Both the position numbers and the translations under genes were made by a program. The notes under the pieces are model-generated. The model saw nothing but the letters and a program-made list of their open reading frames with translations. It ran no database searches and was not told where the DNA came from. A stretch of 64,000 bases of DNA from Boswellia sacra (taxonomy: Eukaryota > Streptophyta > Magnoliopsida > Sapindales > Burseraceae): NCBI GenBank assembly GCA_013180625.2, contig SNVD02003451.1:62001-126000 (forward strand). Direction: 5' to 3'. Numbering within the stretch: position 1 is the first letter of the stretch; every line of letters starts with the position of its first letter. This document shows, piece after piece, positions 52,432-61,479 of this stretch.

Positions 52432-52443
52432 TGGTATCAGAGT
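52432..52443 (+). other. Primer-binding site (initiator tRNA-Met type)
   Basis: tggtatcagagt begins two bases after the end of the 5' palindrome. It matches the usual plant copia primer site, complementary to the 3' end of initiator tRNA-Met. It shows that 52429 is the true U5 end. Confidence 0.9.
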
Positions 52444-52595
52444 CGAAGGGTTTGGGTAGTTAGTGGCTATTTCTTTAAAGCACTTGCTACTGTTCTGGGC
52501 TGTTGAATTTGGATTGCTAGTTATTGAATATAATAGTTTTGTTAGAGCTTGGTTATTGGTGATTTGTGTATCAAGCTTATTTGTGAGAGGTAGTG

Positions 52596-52789
52596 ATGGC
52601 GTCATCGTCGACTGTATTAGAGAAGACAGTGATTGTGAAAAATACAAAAATAGATACATTGATAGTGAGAGGGCGTAGTCAGAGTAGGAAATCAGGAAAA
52701 AAGGGAAAATCTGGTCGAGGGGTAGATTAGGAAAAGATGAGTGTGCCTTTTGTCGTGAGAAAGGGCATTGGAAGAAAGATTGTCCTAAG
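52596..52789 (+). pseudogene. gag remnant with large internal deletion
   Basis: The ATG at 52596 opens MASSSTVLEKTVIVKNTKID and leads within ~40 codons to a basic stretch (RSQSRKSGKKGKSGRG) and a stop. One frameshift later comes the zinc knuckle CAFCREKGHWKKDC. The capsid (UBN2-type) domain normally between these parts is missing, so several hundred bases of gag appear deleted. Confidence 0.8.
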
Positions 52790-55700
52790 TTGAAAAAGAA
52801 AGATAAGGGCAAGGCTGTTTCTGATGCATGTGTTATTGAGCGTGAGGATGATAGTGATTTTGATATAAGTCTAGTTAGTCATCCATCCACTTCTGGTTCT
52901 GATGAGTGGATTATGGATTCGGGTTGTACTTATCATATGTGTCCACATAGGGAATGGTTCTTTCAGTTTGAGGAGTTTGATTGTGGAGTTGTGTATATGG
53001 GCAATGATGATATTTGCCATACTGCTGGGTTAGGTTCGATCCGATTGAGGAATCATGATGGACTGACTAGAATTCTGACAGATGTTCAGTATGTACTGAA
53101 GTTGAAAAAGAATCTCATCTCTTTGGGAGCCTTGGAATCTAAAGGCTGTGGTATATCTATTCGAGATAGTATTTTGAGAGTCACTTCAGGTGCTCTTGTG
53201 GTATTGAAAGGCACTAGGAGGAACAACTTGTATTACTATAATGGTAATACGGTTATTGGACCAGCGGCTATGGTTTCTGATAATGATGCAGATTCAGAGA
53301 TCACGAGACTGTGGCATATGCGTTTGGGACATGCATGTGAGAAAGCCTTATTCGGTTTGGTGAAACGAGGCTTATTGAAAGGTGCAAAGACCTACAAGCT
53401 GGATTTCTGTGAGCATTGTGTTCTGGGAAAGCAGAAGAGAGTGAAATTTGGCACCGCTATCCATAATACCAAGGGTATTCTTGATTATGTTCACTCAGAT
53501 GTTTAGGGACCTACTAAAACCGCATCTATGGGAGGTAGGCACTACTTTGTTACTTTTGTTGATGACTTTTACAGAAGAACTTGGGTGTACTGTTTGAAAT
53601 CAAAAGATGATGTACTTGGTGCTTTCCTTAAGTGGAAAAAGATGATTGAGACACAAACTGGCAGGAAGATCAAGCATCTCAGAATAGATAATGGTGGTGA
53701 GTATTGCAGTGATCAGTTTTTGAAATTGTGTCGAGATGAAGGTATTGTATATCATTTTACTGTTAGAGGTACACCGCAGCAGAATGGGGTGGCAGAATGC
53801 ATGAACCGGACATTGCTGGAGAAAGTTCGGTGTATGTTGTCCACTGCTGGGTTGGGCAAAGAATTTTGGGCTGAGGCTGTGACTTATGCGTGTCATCTCA
53901 TTAATCGTCTACCTTCAGCTGCTATTGGTGATAGAACTCCATTGGAGGTATGGTCTGGACAACCTGTTTCTGATTATGATTCTTTATATGTTTTTGGTTC
54001 TCTTGCATATTATCATGTGAAAGAATCTAAGCTGGATCCTAGAGCCAAGAAAGCGATTTTCTTGGGATTTGCTTCAGGAGTAAAAGGATATCGTCTTTGG
54101 TGTCCTAGTTCGAGGAAGATTGTATCCAGCAGAGATGTGACATTTGATGAGTCTTCAATGTTGAAGAAATCAGAAAACAGACAAAGGTGAATGGTACTCC
54201 ACAGCAGGTGGAGCATACTCAGTAGCAGGTGGAGTTTGAAACGACGATATTGAACTCAGTTAGATCTTTTGAGACAGATAATGGTACTCCTGTGACAGAG
54301 GGAGATTTGAGAGATGATGGAGAGGGTTCTACTCAGGAACCTCAACAGCAACAAGAATCTATTGTAGTTAATAGGCCAAGACGTGAGATTCATAGACCTG
54401 CTCGATTTGCTGATATGGTGGCCTATGCACTTCCAAATGTAGATGCTGATGTTCCTTCCACTTATAGAGAGGCAGTCAGATGTTCTGAAGTTGATAAGTG
54501 GAAGACAACTATGAGTGAAGAGATGCAGTCTCTTCAGAAGAATGAAACTTGGGAGCTAGCTCAACTACTGAAGGGTAAAAAGGTAATTGGATGCAAATGG
54601 GTATATGCAAAGAAAGATGGATTTCCTAACAAGAATGACGTCTGCTACAAGGCAAGGTTGGTGGCTAAAGGCTCGCTCAGAGGGAAGGAATTGACTACAA
54701 TGAGGTATTTTCTCCAGTTGTGAAACATTCTTCTATTAGAATTTTGTTGGCCTTGGTAGCTCAGATGAATATGGAACTAGTTCAATTAGATGTAAAAACT
54801 GCATTTTTACATGGTGACTTGGAAGAGGAAATCTATATGACTCAGCCAGAGGGATTCAAAGTTGCTGGTAAGGAAAATTTGGTTTGCAAACTGAAAAAGA
54901 TCGCTTTATGGTTTGAAGCAATCTCCCAGACAGTGGTACAAGCGATTTGATCGGTTTATGATGGGTCAAAGGTACACAAGAAGCAAATTTGATAATTGTG
55001 TGTATTTTCAAAGGCTACATGATGGTTCTTTCATTTATCTAATCTTATATGTTGATGATATGTTGATAGCTTCGACAAATGTCGAAGAAATTGCAAAGTT
55101 GAAGACTCAGTTGAATCGAGAGTTTGAGATGAAAGATTTGGGAGAAGCTAAGAAGATACGGGGCATGGAGATTAGCAGAGATAGAGGAAGAAGCAAGATT
55201 TGTTTGACTCAGAAGCAGTATCTGAAGAAGGTATTACAGCGGTTTGGCATTACAGAGCAGTAAAAACGTGTAAGTACCCCACTTGCTCCTCATATGAAGC
55301 TCAGTGCATCTTTATCTCCTAGTACAGATGAGGATCGAGAGTATATGTCTCGAGTTCCGTATGCTAATGCAGTTGGTAGCCTGATGTATGCTATGGTGTG
55401 TACGAGGCCTGACATATCACATGCAGTTGGAGTTGTAGCAGGTACATGCATGATCCTGGTAAAGGACATTGGCAAGCAGTGAAATGGATTCTACGGTATT
55501 TGTTGAAAACCGTGGATGTTGGCTTAGTCTTTGAGAGGGATGATACATGTGGTCAGTATGCTATTGGTTATGTTGATTCAGATTATGCTGGTGATTTGGA
55601 TAAACGTCGGTCGACAACCGGTTATGTGTTTACTCTTGCAAGAGCACCAGTGAGTTGGAAGTCTACTTTACAGTCTACAGTGGCTTTGTCTACTACAGAG

Positions 55701-56036
55701 GCAGAGTATATGGCATTGACAGAGGCTGTGAAGGAAGCTATTTGGTTACAGGGATTGCTGGATGAATTGGGAATTGGGCAGAAGAAGATCAGTCTTTATT
55801 CTGACAGTCAGAGTGCTATCCATTTAGCGAAGAATCCAGTGTTCCATGTTCGTACGAAGCATATTGATGTTCGGTATCACTTTGTGCGGGAGATTATTGA
55901 TGAAGGGAGAATCTTACTTCAGAAGATTGAGACTGCCGAGAATCCCGCAGATATGTTGACTAAGATTGTGACAGCGATCAAGTTCAGTCATTGTTTGGAC
56001 TTGATCAATATTGTACGAGTTCGACCGCGCCAGTAG
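52790..56036 (+). pseudogene. copia pol: protease, integrase, reverse transcriptase, RNase H
   Basis: Domain order is that of Ty1/copia. The protease has WIMDSGCTYHM. The integrase zinc region has WHMRLGHACEKAL and CEHCVLGKQKRVKF; its core has VDDFYRRTWVY, IDNGGEY and GTPQQNGVAECMNRTLLE. The reverse transcriptase runs from WKTTMSEEMQSLQKNETWEL through VQLDVKTAFLHGDLEEEIYM to LYVDDMLIAS. RNase H has [20 protein letters not shown] and [12 protein letters not shown], ending near 56036. Lesions are a TAG at 53504-53506 in integrase, a stop and shift near 54190-54228, one-base shifts near 54671, 54900 and 55480, and a TAA at 55261. The active-site motifs themselves are preserved, so the copy was made by a working parent. 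Confidence 0.92.
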
Positions 56037-56114
56037 GCGCATTTGAAGGCGTTGCAGTTGTGATAGAGAATATGGAAAAAAGAAAAGTCTTGTGGTGGAT
56101 TGGCATATTCGCCA

Positions 56115-56125
56115 CGGTGGAGATT
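56115..56125 (+). other. Polypurine tract of the copia element
   Basis: cggtggagatt lies directly before the TGTTG that opens the 3' end. It is the plus-strand primer position expected in LTR elements and marks the start of U3 at 56126. Confidence 0.7.
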
Positions 56126-56628
56126 TGTTGTTTTTTTCTTTGTTTGGCTCATATGCAAGGATCCCATATCGGTAAGGAGAAAAACATGGGTCTCATGTGG
56201 CCCTTATAAAAGAAGCCATGTGGGAGAGTTTTATGTGTCCCAAGTGAAATATCCTTCACCCCTTTATATTTGTAAGGTCTCACATATAAGACCTCATAGT
56301 TTAAGAGCCTTTTAGTAAGGACCTTAAAATTTGTAATATTTGTTTTTTCCCAAACTGTAATTACCCAAACAATTGGGCAATACTACAAATACCCAAAACA
56401 AAAGGAGAAAATAAATATTACAAACTTTAAGGTCCTTACTAAAAGGCCCTTAAACTATGAGATCTTATATGTGAAACCTTACAAATATAAGGGGGTGAAG
56501 GATATTTCACTTGGGACACATAAAACACTCCCACATGACTTCTTTTATAAGGGCCACATGAGACCTATGTTTTCCTCCTTACCGATGTGGGATCCTTGCA
56601 TATGAGCCAAACAAAGAAAAAAACAACA
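56126..56628. repeat. 3' terminal palindrome of the copia element: U3-R-RC(U3)
   Basis: The left arm (56126-56349) starts tgttgtttttttctttg right after the polypurine tract. It contains TATA-like strings (cttataaaag near 56206 and catataag near 56283), so it is a proper U3. The loop (56350-56404) repeats the 5' loop. The right arm (56405-56628) is the reverse complement of U3, with about twelve mismatches in 224 bp, and ends aacaaca next to the target duplication. No U5 sequence is present at this end. Confidence 0.92.
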
Positions 56629-56633
56629 CTATC
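56629..56633 (+). repeat. Target-site duplication, right of the copia element
   Basis: ctatc, the second copy of 51811-51815; laccase exon 2 continues from here with YVREGDRV. Confidence 0.88.
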
Positions 56634-57453
56634 TATGTCAGGGAAGGAGATAGAGTTCTTGTTAACGTCACCAACCACGCGTAATATAACATGTCTATTA
56701 ATTGGTATGGAAATTATTGATCATGTACGTGTACGTACTCCTAATTGGAGCATCCAATTATTGACATGGTATGAACTTGCTTGTGAATTTTGAATAATGT
56801 AGGCATGGTTTGAAGCAATATCGCAACGGCTGGGCAGATGGACCGGCGTACGTAACACAGTGTCCTATCAAGATTGGAAACAGCTACACTTATGATTTTA
56901 ATGTCACAAGACAACGTGGAACTTTGTGGTGGCATGCACACATTTTGTGGCTAAGAGCCACAGTGTATGGTGCCATTGTTATCATGCCCAAAGAAGGAAC
57001 TCCATTTCCATTTGCTCAACCTTATCAAGAAACTAATATAATCCTAGGTGAGTAAGATATAGGCAATGATCACCATTAAATTTGAAAGTTTTGAAGAGAC
57101 TTAAATCCAACGTGAAAGTCCTTATGCAGGAGAATGGTGGAATTCGGGTGTGGAAACAATTGTAAACCAAGCTAATAAGTTGGGCTTGCCACCACAAACC
57201 TCAGATGCTCATACAATAAATGGGAAACCAAGGACCACTCTTCCCATGTTCTAAGAAACGCGAGATCACCTAGCTTCATGCTTTTCTGTGCAAATGCAGA
57301 AAGATATATAAAAGAATATGCACAACTCTCTACAATGAGATTTTTATATAACCCTCTAGATTGTGATTTTTTATTTTTTTCTTTATCTCTCTTTCCTATT
57401 TCAGATGCTTTTGCCATGGAGGTTGAGTCAGGTAAAACGTATCTACTAAGGAT

Positions 57454-57474
57454 TGTCAATGCTGCACTAAATGA
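57454..57474 (+). promoter_or_regulatory. Remnant miR397-type target site in the laccase pseudogene
   Basis: The codons for VNAALND (tgtcaatgctgcactaaatga) are where miR397 pairs with laccase mRNAs in many plants. Against the miR397 sequence I recall, about four positions do not match, so regulation would be weak at best. Confidence 0.5.
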
Positions 57475-58011
57475 TGAACTCTTCTTCGGCATAGCTGGTC
57501 AGAACATGACTGTTGTAGAAATAGATGCAGTCTACACCAAGCCCTTCAGAACCCAAGCAATCCTCATTGCACCAGGTCAAACTACGAATGTTCTTGTTAA
57601 AGCTGACCAATCTCCAAGCCGCTACTTCATGGCAGCCAGGCCCTTCATGGATGCACCAGTTCCCGTGGACAACAAAACTGTTGCAGCCATTCTACAATAC
57701 AAAGGCATCCCGAACACAGTTCTTCCAACCTTGCCCCAGCTGCCTGCTCCAAATGACACAAACTTTGCATTAAACTATGATAGCAAACTTAAGAGCCTAA
57801 ACACCCCGCAATATCCTGCAAATGTCCCTCTTCAGGTTGATCATCATCTTTTCTACACCATTGGTTTAGGACAAAACCCCTGTCCCACTTGCCAAAATGG
57901 AACACAACTCACTGCTTCATTGAACAATATAAAATTTGTGATGCCGAAGATAGGACTTTTGTAGGCTTATTATTTCAATCTCTCAGGAGTTTTTAGAAGT
58001 GACTTCCCTGA

Positions 58012-58735
58012 CCGCCCTGGCGGACCAGAATTTGATTGAAGGGGCACATTTAATATTTTACTATTATTATTAATATTTTAATATTTATAATTTATTAGAT
58101 AAACTTTAATAATATGTTAAAATTTAAAAAAATAAAATAAAAATAAACCTAAACGAAGGACATTATGACTTAATGGTTCGAAATTATAAAGAGTTAATCT
58201 TCTTTAAATTTAATGTCAACTCAAATAGCTTTTCTTTTAAAATATCTCTCCATAAATATTCAAAAAAATATTTTATAACATACATTACTTTTTATCTAAA
58301 AAAAAAATACAAACCAATGAAATAAAATAAAAAGTCTCTTAAAAATAATTTCTTAAAAATATATTACTATTTTTTTAATCTAATCAATGCAAATAAAAAA
58401 AATAAAAAGAAAGACACGATAAAAATATAATATATGGTTTTATTTCAAATTATAAGAAAAAGGCAGTCATTACCATCTATTAGGATCATCAAATTTATAC
58501 TATTTTAGTAACAATTGATGGAGGGTTTTTTTTTCAAACAGTAAAAAAATATGTCTATAAAGTAAAACATAAAATTTATGTAGAATTAAATAAATAAAAA
58601 TTGAAAACTAATTAAAATTAATTAAAATATAATATCAACTTATATTATTATTGTATGCCTCAAATAGCTCAAGTCGTTAGGAAAAAGAAAAGAGAATTGT
58701 AAAACTTAAAATTGATTATTTTTTTAATTTTAAGA
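58012..58735. other. AT-rich insertion in laccase exon 5
   Basis: Laccase coding sequence stops being recognisable after SDFPDRP and resumes at [12 protein letters not shown]. Between lie ~0.7 kb of almost pure AT sequence without coding features. The left junction ctggcggaccagaatttgattgaaggggcac resembles the ends of some plant hAT-type MITEs, but I could not find a matching inverted end or a target duplication. Confidence 0.55.
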
Positions 58736-59247
58736 AAGGGATGTAAAAGTAACAACCTCGGCACTTCATTAGGAACAAGGCTCAGTAAGGTGGCTTTCAA
58801 TTCCACCATTGAATTAGTGCTGCAGGATACGCACCTTGTCACAGTGGAGTCCCACCCATTCCATCTTCATGGTTTCAACTTTTTTGTTGTTGGAAGTGGG
58901 ATTGGTAACTTTGATCCCAAGAAAGACCCCGCTAATTTTAATCTAGTTGATCCTCCTGAGAGAAACACGGTTGGAGTTCCAACAGGAGGATGGACTGCTA
59001 TCAGATTCAGAGCTGACAATGCAGGTAACTCTACACAAAACAATTCCATTTTTCCGTTGAACTTCACGTTTGGCCAGGTCTTACCAAACTCACTCGAGTT
59101 CATAATGCATTTGCAGGTGTTTGGTTTATGCATTGTCATCTAGAATTGCACACTATGTTGGGACTGAAGATGGCTTTTGTTGTGGAGAGCGGAAAGTCAC
59201 CAGAGTAATCTGTTCTGCCACCTCCAAAGGACCTTCCTCCTTGCTAA

Positions 59248-59810
59248 TTTTATATACACAAACTTAACAGATTAATTCAATTCTTCCTTTATATATGGAG
59301 CTATTTGTATCCATTTTTTATATTTATCGAACCTCTGCAGAAGTTGCAGATGATTCTTTTATGAGGAAATTTCGATTGATTCTATTGTTCTGACTCGTGA
59401 GATTGTTCCTAGGACTACCTGAGACCTCAAAGTGTAATAAAGTAGTCTGTCAAGGAAGCTTTAATTTTATTTATTATTATGATTCTGTCTTCTTCTCCAT
59501 GAATTGGTGAAAGCCATTTGTGTTTTATCACAACTTCTGAAAATGGAAGCATGAACCTTCAAGAAGTGCTAATTCTTTTCCAGACAAAAGCAAAAACTAT
59601 ATTCAGAGGTCAAAGAAAATTACAGTGACATGATATGAATCCACAAGGACAAAAATGAGTTAAAAGAGTAATTTTTAAGAACAAAATGTATGTTTTTGAG
59701 GAAAACTAGTGATTCCATACTCGCACAGGCTCTCAAATTAAATGCTTAATCTGTAGAAAACCAAATTAGCCATCGGCAAATACAAATATTTGTTCAAATT
59801 TACATTCTTA
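59248..59810. other. Intergenic, laccase 3' side
   Basis: Former laccase 3' untranslated region and AT-rich DNA. I see nothing else in it. Confidence 0.5.
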
Positions 59811-60419
59811 GGGTATGTTTGATGCACCGTATGGTATACTATAACATTGATTGCATTGAATAACATTGTATTGAATTGTATTGTATTGGACTGAGTAAAC
59901 TCTATACTGTTTTTGATTTGTTATTGTATTGTATAAATCATGAATAATATTAATATTTGATAAAAGACTGTATGGATTATATTAAATTCTTATAATAATT
60001 TACAAATAATAAATATTTTAAATTATAATAATTTTAAAAATTATTTATAATAAATTAATTATTCAAATAATTAATTTTTTTATTAATCTATTTAATAAAT
60101 TATATTAAAGTAATTGATTCAATATAAATATTTAATAAACTACATATTCTAAATATTTATTTATTTATGTTTGTTTATTTATTGACAAAATCTTAAAAAA
60201 AAAGTAAAATTGTATAATTAAATATTTTTAATAATATAATATAATATAATTACTTTGATCATGTTAGGCCCCAAAACAAAAGACCATCATTATGCTGCGC
60301 CCACACACTTATGTGACCTTAACACATGGTGGGGCTTTGCATAATTTTGGCTCATTTTATGCGGTTGTTGTGTGCCATTTTCCCATGCTATCCAAGCTTC
60401 CAGTTGCACCAAACACAGC
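59811..60419. mobile_element. PIF/Harbinger-type MITE
   Basis: The left end gggtatgtttgatgcac and the reverse complement of the right end, gctgtgtttggtgcaac, are imperfect inverted repeats. TTA flanks the element on both sides (59808-59810 and 60420-60422), the duplication expected for PIF/Harbinger (Tourist) elements. The ~609 bp interior is AT-rich and noncoding, with a repetitive ttgtattgaattgtattgtat section near 59868-59888. Confidence 0.75.
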
Positions 60420-60422
60420 TTA

Positions 60423-61479
60423 AAATTTTTTTATACAATCTCCTGCCCATATGTCATCCAATGCAGTACATCAAACACACCATTACTGAAGTCCCATGTA
60501 GACAACATCATACACTATTAGTTATCTACTTCCAACAAACAAAGGCAAGTACAAAACAAACATGTTCATCACATGGCGATGGAAGGTTTGTCGCATGAAC
60601 TTGTGTTGGTGGTCAATTTATTTAGCAGAAAACAGACCCAAACCCTTAAAACGGGTTTAATTGTGGGCTTGTTGCGTAGAAGGATTAAGAAAGTTTGGCA
60701 AATCCAGTTATTTGAAATATTAAAGTTTAAGCCCACTTGGGGGGTTTTGACCTAAAGGTAGAATATTTTAAAGAATAGGATTGCAGATTAACTTGTTTTT
60801 TTTTAATTTATTTTAAATTTGATTCTTATCTTTAGAATTAATAATTATATTTCTTTTAAAGTATATTGATAATATTTTCATCTTAATTTGTAATTTTAAA
60901 TTTTGAATACAACAAATATCTAGCAAAGATAATAACTATTATTATTAATTTTTAAATTTTTAAAAAGGAAAAATTATCTAAAAGATAAATTATTATTTCA
61001 AATATGTTCTTTTAAATTTGAATGGAGTATATTTTTTTATTTTTGAAGATAAAAGATAAGAAGCGATTTTTTGGGAAGTGAATGGTATAAATATGTGAGA
61101 AAAGCTCTAAAGGAGGAGTTAAGAACTGTCTCTCAAAAAAAAAAAAAAAGAAAAGAAAAGAAAAATGAAAAAAAATCCATACCATATTTCTCTGCTCCCA
61201 TACCACAATAACACAAAAGTCTTTGATCTCTATTTATGACTTATATATTGTGATCTTGTCGCTCCTTTGGAGAGTTTTCTTTGTCTAATCATTATTTTAC
61301 AGGATTGTTAGTCATATAAGGGTGCAACATAGTTCCATCTGGATAATTCCTACGGAATCGTAGGTTTTGGCTTTTCGTATATCTAAAGTAAAGAGGTAAA
61401 TACAAGAAGAACTGAAGTTTTGAAATTGTGCCACGTGTCAGCATACAGATTCTGCCTCAACATTTCTAGCCACTCCACT
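60423..61479. other. AT-rich intergenic region
   Basis: No recognised gene. A homopurine A/G tract sits near 61136-61165. The sequence from about 61200 may be LTR or leader of the following gypsy element, but I could not define an LTR border. Confidence 0.4.

Larger units (their letters stand above)
51816..56628 (+). mobile_element. Ty1/copia retrotransposon with palindromic, non-identical ends
   Basis: The insertion starts TGTTATGC, ends AACAACA and is flanked by the 5 bp duplication ctatc, so integrase inserted it as a unit. It carries a tRNA-Met-type primer site, a gag remnant, a copia-order pol (protease, integrase, RT, RNase H) and a polypurine tract. The ends are abnormal. The left 614 bp is a palindrome with ~280 bp arms, and the right 503 bp is a palindrome with ~224 bp arms. 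The arms of the two ends are unrelated. Only the ~54 bp loops match (one difference seen). In LTR terms the left end is RC(U5)-R-U5 and the right end U3-R-RC(U3). Arm copies differ at roughly 4-5% of sites, mostly C/T and G/A changes, so the insertion is not very recent. Internal stops and frameshifts make it non-autonomous. Confidence 0.92.
51506..59247 (+). pseudogene. Laccase pseudogene, interrupted by a copia element and an AT-rich insertion
   Basis: The start at 51506 gives a signal peptide (ASLFLIICFIRCLSFLS) and exon 1 ends at 51607. Exon 2 (51736 on: [18 protein letters not shown]) is cut at 51815 by the copia element and resumes at 56629 (YVREGDRVLVNVTNHA) to 56707. Exon 3 (56802-57050) has [14 protein letters not shown] and [13 protein letters not shown]. 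Exon 4 (about 57129-57250) carries a one-base insertion near 57230. Exon 5 (from 57405: FAMEVESGKTYLLRIVNAALND) is interrupted near 58012-58735 and resumes with [14 protein letters not shown] to 59024. Exon 6 (59117-59247) has [12 protein letters not shown]. Other lesions are TAA after NHA at 56691, NW instead of HW in the first copper motif, TAG at 57961 and TAA at 59205. Laccases are secreted multicopper oxidases that polymerise lignin precursors in cell walls. No functional enzyme is possible here. Confidence 0.92.

Noticed and set aside
51812..52506. Two near-identical frames starting MESFFSDARGRRYLYRTS and MESFFSDARGRRYLYQTS
   Set aside because: They are the same U5 sequence read from both arms of the terminal palindrome; no protein is implied.
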